Of a stretch of 64,000 bases of DNA, positions 51,291 through 63,960 are shown in pieces (the first letter of the stretch is position 1; the number at the start of each line of letters is the position of its first letter). The notes beneath the pieces were generated by a model that was not told the origin of the DNA, made no database searches, and saw only the letters and a program-made list of their open reading frames with translations. The position numbers and the translations under genes were made by a program. The DNA lies in contig NW_027480440.1 of the NCBI RefSeq assembly GCF_051401765.1, positions 620,001 through 684,000 of the forward strand, given 5' to 3'. Source of the stretch: Calliopsis andreniformis (taxonomy: Eukaryota > Arthropoda > Insecta > Hymenoptera > Andrenidae).

Positions 51291-52659
51291 TCCTCAATTC
51301 TCAATCCTCAATCGTCAATCTTCAATCCTCAATACTCAATCTTCAATCCTCAATCCTCAATCCTCAATCCTCAATCCTCATTCTTCAGTCCTCAATACCC
51401 AATCCTCAATCTTCAATCCTCAATCCTCTATCCTCAATTCTCAATCCTCAATCCTCAGTCCTCAGTCCTCAAACATCAATCCTCAATCCTCAGACCTCAT
51501 CCTCAATCCTCATTCCTCGATCCTCAATCCTCAATCCTCAGTCTTCAATTCTCAATACTCAACCTTTAATCCTCAATACTCAATCCTCAATCCTCAATCC
51601 ACATTCTTCAATCCTCAATCCACAATCCTCAAACCTCAATCCTCAACCGTCGGTCCTCGTCCTCAATCCTCAACCCTCAATCCTCATTCCTCCCATCTTC
51701 AATCATCAATACACAATCTTCAATCCTCAATCCTGAATCCTGAATGCTCAATCCTCAACCGTCAATATTCAACACTCAACCCTCAGCGATCAGTCCTCAA
51801 TACTCATCATCAATCCTCAATTCTCAATACTCAATAGAATATCCTGAATTCTCATGGTTCAATACTCAATTCACAATATTCAATAATCAAATCTCAATCC
51901 TCAAACATCATTTCTCAACACTCAATCCTCAACACTCAGGCCTCTCTCTTCAATCCTCCGTCCTCAACCCTCAATCCTCAAGCGTCAATCCTCAATTCTC
52001 AATACTCAACAGAATATCCTGAATTCTCATGGTTCAATGCCCAATCCACAAAATTCAATAACCGAATCTCAATCCTCAAACATCAATTCTCAACACTCAA
52101 TCCTCAATACTCAGTCCGCAATCCTCAATATTCAATCCTCAATCCTCAGTCCTCAATACACAATCTTCAATCCTCAATCCTCAATCCTCAATCCTCAATC
52201 CTCATTCTTCAATCCTCAATACCCAATCCTCAATCTTCAATCGTCAATCCTCTATCCTCAATTCTCAATCCTCAATCCTCAGTCCTCAGACCTCAAACAT
52301 CAATCCGCAACCCTCAGACCTCATCCTCAATCCTCAATCCTCGATCCTCAATCCTCAATCCTCAGTCTTCAATTCTCAATACTCAACCTTTAATCCTCAA
52401 TACTCAATCCACAATCCTCAATCCACATTCTTCAATCCTCAATCCACAATCCTCAAACCTCAATCCTCAACCGTCGGTCCTCGTCCTCATCCCTCAACCC
52501 TCTATCCTCATTCCTCCCATCTTCAATCATCAATACTCAGTCTTCAATCCTCAATCATCAATCCTCAACGCTCAATCCTCAATCCTCGATATTCGACACT
52601 CAACCCTCAACCATCAATCCTCAATACTCATCATCAATCCTCAATTCTCAATACTCAAT
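51291..52659 (+). repeat. Heptamer spacer between the two 4.03-kb-offset copies
   Basis: Boxes at 51,836 and 52,011 are only 175 bp apart (25 heptamers), the closest pair I found in the right arm. The stretch resembles parts of the 2.69-kb repeat and of 41.4-41.9 kb. No gene-like sequence. Confidence 0.75.
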
Positions 52660-55330
52660 AGAATATCCTGAATTCTCATGGTTCAATACTCAATTCACAA
52701 TATTCAATAATCAAATCTCAATCCTCAAACATCATTTCTCAACACTCAATCCTCAACACTCAGTCCTCTCTCTTCAATCCTCCATCCTCAACCCTCAATC
52801 CTCAAGCGTCAATCCTCAATCCTCAATCATCAACCCTCAATCCTCAGTCCTCAAACCTCAATCCCGAATCCTCAATACTGACTCCTCAATTTTCTGCCCT
52901 CAGTCCTCAAAAACCAATTGTCAATCCTCAATCCTCAATAGAATATCCTCAATTCACTGTTTTCAATACCCCAATCCCCATTCTTCAATCTTCAAATCTC
53001 AATCCACAAACATCAATTCTCATCACTCAGCCATCAACACTCAGCCCTCAATCTTCAATCCTCAATACTCAATCCTCAACCTTCAATCCTCAATACTCAA
53101 ACCTCAATCCTCAATCCTCAATTCTCAATCCTCAATACTCAATCCTCAATCGTCAATCCCCAAACCCCAATCCTCAATCTTCAATCCTCAATCCTCAATC
53201 CTCAATCCTCAATCCTCAATATTCAACACACAACCCTCAACCATCAATCCTCAATACTCAACAATCAATCCTCAATTCTCAATACTCAATAGAATATCCT
53301 GGATTCTCATGGTTCAATACTCAAACCACAAAATTCATTAATCAAATCTCAATCCTCAAACATCAATTCTCAACACACAATCCTCAATACTCAGTCCTCT
53401 CACTTCAATCCTCCATCCTCAATCCTCACTCCTCAAGCGTCAATCCTCAATCCTCAATCCTCAACACTCAGTCCTCTCTCATCAATCCTCCATCCTCAAT
53501 CCTCAATCCTCAAGCGTCAATGCTCAATCCTCAATCCTCAACCCTCAATCCTCGGTCCTCAAACCTCAATCCCGAATCCTCAATCCTGAATCGTCAATCT
53601 TCTGCCCTCAGTCCTCAAAAATCAACTGTCAATACTCAATCCCCAATAGAATATCCTCAATTCACAGTTTTCAATACTCAATCCCCATTCTTCAATCTTT
53701 AAATCTCAATCCACACACATCAATTCTCATCACTCAACCCTCAACACTCAGTCCTCAATCTTCAATCCTCAATCTTCAATCCTCAATCTTCAATACTCAA
53801 TACTCAATCTTCAATCCTCAAACCTCAATTCTCAATCCTCAATACTCAATCCTCAATCCTCAATCCTCAATCCTCAATCCTCGATCCTCAATCCTCAATC
53901 CTCAATCTTCAATCCTCAATAATCAATCTCCAATCCTAGATCCTCAATCCCCAATCTATCAATCCTTAATCCTCAATTTTCAATCCTCAATCCCCAGTCC
54001 TCAGTCTTCAATCCTCAATGCTCAATCCTCAATCCTCAATCCTCAATCCTCAATCCTCAATCCTCAATCCTCAATCCTCAATCCTCAATCCTCAAACCTC
54101 AATACTCAATCCTCAATCTTCAATCTTCAATACTCAATATTCAATCCTCAATCCTCAATCCTCAATCCTCAATCCTCAATCCTCATTCTTCAATCCTCAA
54201 TACCCAATCCTCAATCTTCAATCCTCAATCCTCTATCCTCAATTCTCAATCCTCAATCCTCAGTCCTCAGTCCTCAAACATCAATCCTCAACCCTCAGAC
54301 CTCATCCTCAATCCTCAATCCTCGATCCTCAATCCTCAATCCTCAGCCTTCGATTCTCAATACTCAACCTTTAATCCTCAATACTCAATCCTCAATCCTC
54401 AATCCACATTCTTCAATCCTCAATCCACAATCCTCAAACCTCAATCCTCAACCGTCGGTCCTCGTCCTCAATCCTCAACCCTCAATCCTCATTCCTCCCA
54501 TCTTCAATCATCAATACACAATCTTCAATCCTCAATCCTGAATCCTGAATGCTCAATCCTCAATCGTCAATATTCAACGCTCAACCCTCAACGATCAGTC
54601 CTCAATACTCATCATCAATCCTCAATTCTCAATACTCAATAGAATATTCTGAATTCTCATGGTTCAATACTCAATTCACAATATTCAATAATCAAATCTC
54701 AATCCTCAAACATCAATTCTCAACACTCAATCCTCAACACTCAGTCCTCTCTCTTCAATCCTCCATCCTCAACCCTCAATCCTCAAGCGTCAATCCTCAA
54801 TCCTCAATAATCAACCCTCAATCCTCAGTCCTCAAACCTCAACCCCGAATCCTCAATACTGACTCCTCAATTTTCTGCCCTCAGTCCTCAAAAATCAATT
54901 GTCAATCCTCAATCCTCAATAGAATATCCTCAATTCACAGTTTTCAATACTCAATCCCCATTCTTCAATCTTCAAATCTCAATCCACAAACATCAATTCT
55001 CATCACTCAACCATCAGCACTCAGTCCTCAATCTTCAATCCTCAATCTTCAATCCTCAATCTTCAATCCTCAATACTCAATCTTCAATCCTCAATCCTCA
55101 ATTCTCAATCCTCAATACTCAATCCTCAATCCTCAATCCTCAATCCTCAATCCTCAATCCTCAATCCTCAATCCTCAATCTTCAATCCTCAATAATCAAT
55201 CTCCAATCCTAGATCCTCAATCCCCAATCCTCAATCCTTAATCCTCAATCCTCAATCCTTAATCCCCACTCCTCAGTCTTGAATCCTCAATGCTCAATCC
55301 TCAATCCTCAATCCTCAATCCTCAATCCTC
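52660..55330 (+). repeat. 4.03-kb-offset duplication, copy 2
   Basis: Second copy of 48,627-51,290. A base change near 53,700 (CTTTAAATC for CTTCAAATC) creates a stop, so the open frame that runs 139 codons in copy 1 is 60 codons here. The stop is tolerated, which fits non-coding DNA. Confidence 0.88.
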
Positions 55331-58300
55331 AATCCTCAATCCTCAATCCTCATTCCTCAATCCTCAATCCTCAAACCTCAATACTCAATCCTCAATCTTC
55401 AATCCTCAATACTCAATATTCAATCCTCAATCCTCAATCCTCAATCCTCAATCTTCAATCCTCAATCCTCAATCCCCAATCCTCAATCCTCATTCTTCAA
55501 TCCTCGATACCCAATCCTCAATTTTCAATCCTCAATCCTCAATCCTCAATTTTCAATACTCAATCCTCAGTCCTCAGTCCTCAAACCTCAATCCTCAACC
55601 CTCAGCCCTCGTCCTCAATCCTCAATCCTCAATCCTCAATCCTCATTCTTCAATCCTCAATACCCAATCCTCAATCTTCAATCCTCAATCCTCAATCCTC
55701 AATCCTCATTCTTCAATAATCAGTCTCCAAACCTCAATCTTCTATCCTCAATACTCAATCCTCAACGCTCAATCCTCAATCCTCGATATTCAACACTCAA
55801 CCCTCAACCATCAATCCTCAATACTCATCATCAACCCTCAATCCTCAATACTCAATAGAATATCCTGAACTCTCATGGTTCAATACTCAATCCACAATAT
55901 TCAATAATCAAATCTCAATCCTCAAACATCAATTCTCAACACTCAATCCTCAATACTCAGTCCTCTCTCTTCAATCCTCCATCCTCAATCCTCAATCCTC
56001 AAGCGTCAATCCTCAATCCTCAATCCTCAACCCTCAATCCTCAGTCCTCGAACCTCAATCCGGAATCCTCAATCCTGAATCCTCAATCTTCAGCCGTCGG
56101 TCCTCAACAATCAATTGTCAATCCTCAATCTTCAATAGAATATCCTCTATTCACAGCTTTCGATGCTCAATACGCAATCTGCAATCTTCAAACCTCTATC
56201 CACAATCATCAATTCTCACCAGTCAACCCTCAAAATTCAGTCCTCAGTGTTCAATACTCAATCCTCAATTCCCAATCTTCAATCCTCAATACTGAATCTT
56301 CAATCCTCAATCCTCAATCCTCAATCCTCATTCTTCAATTCTCAGTCCCCATTCCTCTATCTTCTATCCTCAATACTCAATCTTCTATCCTCAATACTCA
56401 ATCCTCAATCCTCAATCCTCAATCCTCAACCTTGAATCCTCAATACTCAATCTTCAATCCTCAATCCTCAATCCTCAATCATCAATCCTCAATCATCAAT
56501 CCTCAATCTTCAATACTCAATCCTCAAACCTCAATCCTCAATCCTCAATACTCAACCATCAATCCTCAATTCTCAATACTAAATAGAATATCCTGAATTC
56601 TCGTGGTTCAATACCCAATCCACAATATTCAATAATCAAATCTCAATCCTCAAACATCAATTCTCAACACTCAATCCTCAACACTCAGTCCTCTCTCTTC
56701 AATCCTCCATCCTCAACCCTCAATCCTCAAGCGTCAATCCTTAATCCTCAATCATCAACACTCAATCCTCAGTCCTCAAACCTCAATCCCGAATCCTCAA
56801 TCCTGAATCCTCAATCTTCTGCCCTCAGTCCTCAAAAATCAATTGCCAATCCTCTATCAGCAATAGAATATCCTCAATTCACAGTTTTCAATACTCAATC
56901 CCCATTGTTCAATCTTCAAATCTCAATCCACAAACATCAATTCTCATCACTCAACCATCAACACTCAGTCCTCAATCTTCAATCCTCAATCCTCAATCCT
57001 CAATCCTCAACCCTCAACCCTCAATGTTCAATCCTCAATACCCAATCCTCAATCCTCAATCCTCAACCCTCAACCCTCAATGTTCAATCCTCAATACCCA
57101 ATCCTCAATCTTCAATCCTCAATCCTCAATCCTCAATCCCCAATCCTCAATCCTCAATCCTCAATATTCAATCCTCAGTCCCAAATCCTCAATCTTCAAT
57201 ACTCAATCCTCAATCCTCAATCTTCAGTCCTCAATACTCAATCTTCAATCCTCAATCCTCAATACTCAATCCTCAATCCTCAATGTTCAATCCTCAATAC
57301 CCAATCCTCAATCTTCAATCCTCAATTCTCAATCCTCAATCCTCAATCCTCAATCCTCAATCCTCAGTCCTCAAACCTCAATCCTGAATCCTCAATCCTG
57401 AATCCTGAATCTTCAGCCCTCAGTCCCCAACAATCGGTTGTCAATCCTCAATCCTCAATAGAATATCCTCAATTCACAGGTTTCAATACTCAATACCCAA
57501 TCCTCAATCTTCAATCCTCAATCCTCAATCCTCAATTCTCAACCCTCAATCCTCAGTCCTCAGTCCTCAAACCTCAATCCTCAAACCTCAGCCCTCATCC
57601 TCAATCCTCAATCGACAATCCGCAATCCTCAATCTTCAATCCTCAATACTCAACATTCAATCCTCAATCCTCAGTCCTCAAACCTCAATTCTGAATCCTC
57701 AACCCTGAGTTCTAATCTTCAGCGCTCAGTCCACAACAATCAGTAGTGAATCCTCAGTCCTCAATAGAATATCCTCAATTCACAGTTTTCAATACTCAAT
57801 ACTCAATCTGCAATCTTCAAACCTGTATCCACAAACATCAATTCTCATCACTCAACCCTCAACACTCAGTCCTCAATGTTCAATCCTCAATCCTCAATTC
57901 TCAATCTTCAATCCTCAATACTGAATCTTCAATCCTCAATCCTCAATCCTCAATCCTCAGCCCTCAATCCTCATTCTTCAATCCTCAATCCCCAGTCCTC
58001 AGTCTTCAATCCTCAATGCTCAATCCTCAATCCTCAATCCTCAGTCCTCAATCCTCAATCCTCAATCCTCAAACCTCAATACTCAATCCTCAATCTTCAA
58101 TCCTCAATACTCAATATTCAATCCTCAATCCTCAATCCTCAATCCTCAATCTTCAATCCTCAATCCTCAATCCCCAATCCTCAATCCTCATTCTTCAATC
58201 CTCAATACCCAATCCTCAATCTTCAATCCTCAATCCTCAATCCTCAATTTTCAATACTCAATCCTCAATCCTCAATCCTCAGTCCTCAGTCCTCAAACCT

Positions 58301-59127
58301 CAATCCTCAACCCTCAGCCCTCATCCTCAATCCTCAATCCTCAATCCTCAATCCTCAATCCTCAATCTTCAATCCTCAATAATCAATCTCCAATCCTAGA
58401 TCCTCAATCCCCAATCCTCAATCCTTTATCCTCAATCTTCAATCCTCAATCCCCAGTCCTCTGTCTTCAATCCTCAATGCTCAATCCTCAATCCTCAATC
58501 CTCAGTCCTCAATCCTCAATCCTCAATCCTCAAACCTCAATACTCAATCCTCAATCTTCAATCCTCAGTACTCAATCCTCAATTTTCAATATTCAATCCT
58601 CAGTCCTCAGTCCTCAAACCTCAATCCTCAACCCTCAGCCCTCATCCTCAATCCTCAATCCTCAATCCTCAATCCACATTCTTCAATCCTCAGTCCCCAA
58701 TCCTCAATCTTCTATCCTCAATACTCAATCCTCAATCCTCAATCCTCAATCCTCAATCCTCAATTCTCAATCTTCAATCCTCAATACTGAATCTTCAATC
58801 CTCAATCCTCAATCTTCAATCCTCAGTACTCAATCCTCAATTTTCAATATTGAATCCTCAGTCCTCAGTCCTCAAACCTCAATCCTCAACCCTCAGCCCT
58901 CATCCTCAATCCTCAATCCTCAATCCTCAATCCACATTCTTCAATCCTCAGTCCCCAATCCTCAATCTTCTATCCTCAATACTCAATCCTCAATCCTCAA
59001 TCCTCAATCCTCAATCCTCAATTCTCAATCTTCAATCCTCAATACTGAATCTTCAATCCTCAATCCTCAATCCTCAATCCTCAATCCTCAATACTCAACC
59101 ATCAATCCTCAATTCTCAATACTCAAT
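55331..59127 (+). repeat. Heptamer array with two 280-bp box pairs
   Basis: Boxes at 55,857/56,137 and 56,585/56,865 are both 280-bp pairs, and single boxes lie at 57,460 and 57,766. At 57,080-57,387 all three + frames are open at once. A 258-bp tandem duplication lies at about 58,560-59,075. From 57,767 to 59,127 there is a box-free run of about 1.36 kb. Confidence 0.8.
58557..59075 (+). repeat. 258-bp tandem duplication
   Basis: CCTCAGTACTCAATCCTC at 58,563 recurs at 58,821, and the following text, including CCACATTCTTCAATCC, repeats with it. The period of 258 bp is 86 codons but not a whole number of heptamers, so the duplication was not in register. The copies differ at the TTCAATATTCAATCC / TTCAATATTGAATCC position. 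Confidence 0.85.
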
Positions 59128-61740
59128 AGAATATCCTGAATTCTCAGGATTCTATACTCAAACATCAATCCTCAACTCTCAGCCCTCATTCTCAATCCTC
59201 AATCCACAATCCTCAAACATCAATCCTCAACCGTCGGTCCTCGTCCTCAACCCTCAACCCTCTATCCTCATTCCTCCAATCTTCAATCATCAATACTCAA
59301 TCTTCAATCCTCAATCCTCAATCCTCAACGCTCAATCCTCAATCCTCGATATTCAACACTCAACCCTCAACCATCAATCCTCAATACTCATCATCAATCC
59401 TCAATTCTCAATACTCAATAGAATATCCTGAATTCTCATGGTTCAATACTCAATCCACAATATTCAATAATCAAAGCTCAATCCTCAAACATCAATTCTC
59501 AACTTTCAATCCTCAACACTCAGTCCTCTCTCTTCAATCCTCCATTCTCAACCCTCAATCCTCAAGCGTCAGTCCTCAATCCTCAATCATCAACCCTCAA
59601 TCCTCAGTCCTCAAACCTCAATCCCGAATCCACAATCTTCTGCTCTCAGTCCTCAAAAATCAATTGCCAATCCTCAATCCTCAATAGAATATCCTCAATT
59701 CACAGTTTTCAATACACAATCCCCATTGTTCAATCTTCAAATCTCAATCCACAAACATCAATTCTCATCACTCAACCATCAACACTCAGTCCTCAATCTT
59801 CAATCCTCAGTCCTCACTCCTCAACCTTCAATCCTCAATACTCAATCCTCAATCCTCAATCCTCAATTCTCAATCCTCAATACTCAATCCTCAATCGTCA
59901 ATCCTCAATCCCCAATTCTCAATCTTCAATCCTCAATCCTCAATCCTCAATCCTCAATCCTGAATATTCAACACACAACCCTCAACCATCAATCCTCAAT
60001 ACTCTACCATTAATCCTCAATTCTCAATACTCAATAGAATATCCTGAATTCTCATGGTTCAATACTTAATCCACAAAATTCAATAATCAAATCTCAATCT
60101 TCGAACATCAATTCTCAACACTCAATCCTCAATACTCAGCCCTCTCTCTTCAATCCTCAATCCTCTATCATCAATCCTCAAGCGTCAATCCTCAATCCTC
60201 AATCCTCATTCTTCAATCCTCAATACACAATCCTCAATGTTCAATCCTCAATCCTCAATCCTCAATTCTCAATCCTCAATCCTCAGTCCTCAGTCCTCAA
60301 ACCTCAATCCTCAGCCCTCAGCCCTCATCCTCAATCCTCAATCGACAATCCGCAATCCTCAATCTTCAATCCTCAATACACAACCATCAATCCTCAATTC
60401 TCAATACTCAATAGAATATCCTGAATTCTCAGGATTCTATACTCAAACCTCAATCCTCAACCCTCAGCCCTCATTCTCAATCCTCAATCCACAATCCTCA
60501 AACCTCAATCATCAACCGTCGGTCCTCGTCCTGAATCCTCAACCCTCAATCCTCATTCCTCCCACCTTCAATCATCAATACTCAATCTTCAATCCTCAAT
60601 CCTCAATCCTCAATGTCCAATCCTCAATCCTCGATATTCAACACTCAACCCTCAACCATCAATCCTCAATACTTATCATCAATCCTCAATTCTCAATACT
60701 CAAAAGAATATCATGGATTCTCATGGTTCAATACTCAATCCACAAAATTCAGTATCAAATCTCAATCCTCAAACATCAATTCTCAACACTCAATCCTCAA
60801 TACTCAGTCCTCTCTCTTCAATCCTCCATCCTCAATCCTCAATCCCCAAGCGTCAATCCTCAATCCTCAATCCTCAACCCTCAATCCTCAGTCCTCGAAC
60901 CTCAATCCGGAATCCTCAATCCTGAATCCTCAATATTCAGCCGTCGGTCCTCGACAATCAATTGTCAATCCTCAATCTTCAATAGAATATCCACTATTCA
61001 CAGCTTTCAATGCTCAATACTCAATCTGCAATCTTCAAACCTCTATCCACAATCATCAATTCTCACCACTCAACCCTCAAAACTCAGTCCTCAATGTTCA
61101 ATACTCAATCCTCAATTCCCAATCTTCAATCCTCAATACTGAATCTTCAATCCTCAATCCTCAATCCTCAATCCTCAGACCTCAAACATCAATACTCAAA
61201 CCTCAGTCCTCGTCCTCAATCCACAACCCTCAATCCTCGATCCTCAATCTTCAATCCTCAATACTCAATCTTCAATCCTCAATCCTCAACACTCAATACT
61301 CAATCGTCAATGTTATATCCTCGATACTCAATCTTCAATACTCAATCCTCAATCCTCAATCCTCAATACTCATTCTTCAATCCTCAATACCTAATCCTCA
61401 ATCTTCAATCCTCAATCCTCAATCCTCAATTCTCAATCCTCAATCCTCAGTCCTCAGTTCTCAAACCTCAATCCTCAACCCTCAGACCGCATCCTCAATC
61501 CTCAATCCTCAATCCTCAATCTTCAATCCCCAATACTCAATCATCAATCCTCAATCCTCTATCCTCAATCCTCAATCCTCAATCCTCAATCCTCAATCCT
61601 CAGTCATCAGTACTCAATCTTCAAAACTCAAACCTCAATCCTCAATCCTCAATCCTCAATCCTCGATCCTCAATCCTCATTCCTCAAACCTCAATCGTCA
61701 AACCTCAGTCCTCATCTTCAATTCTCAATTCTCAATCCTC
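59128..61740 (+). repeat. Block with two T3-292-T1 modules
   Basis: Boxes at 59,128/59,420/59,686 and 60,413/60,705/60,984. Both keep the 292-bp first spacing; the second spacing is 266 bp (two heptamers fewer than 280) and 279 bp (a single base lost in CAGTATCAAATC near 60,752). The box at 60,705 is mutated to AGAATATCAT. The block is the distal copy of 46.1-48.2 kb. Confidence 0.8.
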
Positions 61741-62442
61741 AATCCTCAATCCTCAATCCTCAATCTTCAAACATCAATACTCAATCTTCAATCCTCAATC
61801 ATCAATCCTCATTCCTCAATCCTCAATCCTCAATATTCAACACACAATCCTCAACCATCAATCCTCTATTCTCAATACTCAGCAGAATATCCTGAATTCT
61901 CATGGTTCAATACTCAATCCACAATATTCAATAATCAAATCTCAATCCTCAAACACCAACTCTCAACTCTCAATCCTCAACACTCAGTCCTCTCTCTTCA
62001 ATCCTCCATCCTCAATCCTCAATCCTCAAGCGTCAATCCTCAATCCTCAATCCTCAATCCTCATTCCTCAATCTTCAACCCTCAATCCTCATTCCTCAAA
62101 CCTCAATCGTCAACCCTCAGTCCTCATCTACAATTCTCAATTCTCAATCCTCAATCCTCAATCCTCATTCTTCGATACTCAACACCCAATCCTCAATCTT
62201 CAATCCTCAATACTCAATCCTCAATTCTCAGTCCTCAATCCTCAATCCTCAATCCTCAGGCCTCAAACATCAATACTCAACCCTCAGTCCTCGTCCTCAA
62301 TCCACAACCCTCAATCCTCGATCCTCAGTCCTCAAACCTCAATCCTGAATCCTCAATCCTGAATCCACAATGTTCAGCCCTCAGTCCTCAACAATCAGTT
62401 GTCAATCCTCAATCCACAATAGAATATCCTCAATTCAGATGA
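60613..62442 (+). other. Longest open frame in the window, judged non-coding
   Basis: A 609-codon open frame made of NPQSSIL cycles with scattered substitutions. A second + frame (61,010-62,362, 450 codons) is open over most of the same bases, and the peptides in both frames are the same motif. This is what a stop-free 7-bp repeat produces in any frame. There is no non-repetitive domain, signal peptide or membrane segment, and the start ATG comes from a chance AATGTCC variant. I do not call a gene; if the C-rich strand were ever translated, the product would be a low-complexity Ser/Gln/Asn/Pro-rich chain. Confidence 0.85.
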
Positions 62443-62850
62443 TTCAATGCTCAATACTCGACCTGCAATCTTCAAATCTCTATCCGCAAGCATCAATCCT
62501 CATTACTCAACCCTCAACATTAAGTCCCCAATCCTGAATCTTCAATCCTCAACCCTCAATCCTCAATCCTCAATCCTCAATCTTCAATCCTCAATACTCA
62601 ATATTCAGTCCTCAATCCTCAATCATCGACCCTCAATCCTCAATCGTCAATCTCCAATCCTCGATCCTCAATCCTCAATTTTCAATCCTCAATCCTCAAT
62701 ACTCAATCCTCAATCCTCAATCCTCAATCCTCAATACTCAACCATCAATCCTCAATTCCCAATTCTCAATAGATTATCCTGAAATCTCAGGTTTCAATAC
62801 TCAAACCTCAATCCTCAACCCTCAGCCCTCATCCTCCATCCTCAATCCTC
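61741..62850 (+). repeat. 1,110-bp tandem repeat, copy 1
   Basis: The text from 61,741 recurs at 62,851 with a period of exactly 1,110 bp. I compared the two copies at many points along their length and saw no difference. Boxes at 61,884, 62,421 and 62,771 (the last mutated to AGATTATCCT) have partners at 62,994, 63,531 and 63,881. The period is not a multiple of 7. Confidence 0.93.
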
Positions 62851-63960
62851 AATCCTCAATCCTCAATCCTCAATCTTCAAACATCAATACTCAATCTTCA
62901 ATCCTCAATCATCAATCCTCATTCCTCAATCCTCAATCCTCAATATTCAACACACAATCCTCAACCATCAATCCTCTATTCTCAATACTCAGCAGAATAT
63001 CCTGAATTCTCATGGTTCAATACTCAATCCACAATATTCAATAATCAAATCTCAATCCTCAAACACCAACTCTCAACTCTCAATCCTCAACACTCAGTCC
63101 TCTCTCTTCAATCCTCCATCCTCAATCCTCAATCCTCAAGCGTCAATCCTCAATCCTCAATCCTCAATCCTCATTCCTCAATCTTCAACCCTCAATCCTC
63201 ATTCCTCAAACCTCAATCGTCAACCCTCAGTCCTCATCTACAATTCTCAATTCTCAATCCTCAATCCTCAATCCTCATTCTTCGATACTCAACACCCAAT
63301 CCTCAATCTTCAATCCTCAATACTCAATCCTCAATTCTCAGTCCTCAATCCTCAATCCTCAATCCTCAGGCCTCAAACATCAATACTCAACCCTCAGTCC
63401 TCGTCCTCAATCCACAACCCTCAATCCTCGATCCTCAGTCCTCAAACCTCAATCCTGAATCCTCAATCCTGAATCCACAATGTTCAGCCCTCAGTCCTCA
63501 ACAATCAGTTGTCAATCCTCAATCCACAATAGAATATCCTCAATTCAGATGATTCAATGCTCAATACTCGACCTGCAATCTTCAAATCTCTATCCGCAAG
63601 CATCAATCCTCATTACTCAACCCTCAACATTAAGTCCCCAATCCTGAATCTTCAATCCTCAACCCTCAATCCTCAATCCTCAATCCTCAATCTTCAATCC
63701 TCAATACTCAATATTCAGTCCTCAATCCTCAATCATCGACCCTCAATCCTCAATCGTCAATCTCCAATCCTCGATCCTCAATCCTCAATTTTCAATCCTC
63801 AATCCTCAATACTCAATCCTCAATCCTCAATCCTCAATCCTCAATACTCAACCATCAATCCTCAATTCCCAATTCTCAATAGATTATCCTGAAATCTCAG
63901 GTTTCAATACTCAAACCTCAATCCTCAACCCTCAGCCCTCATCCTCCATCCTCAATCCTC
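62851..63960 (+). repeat. 1,110-bp tandem repeat, copy 2
   Basis: Second copy, apparently identical to the first. A third would start at 63,961, but after about 20 matching bases the text turns to TTCAATCC at 63,977, where the repeat has TTCAAACATC, so the tandem run stops at two. Perfect identity in this degenerate array means either a very recent duplication or an assembly duplication. Confidence 0.93.
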
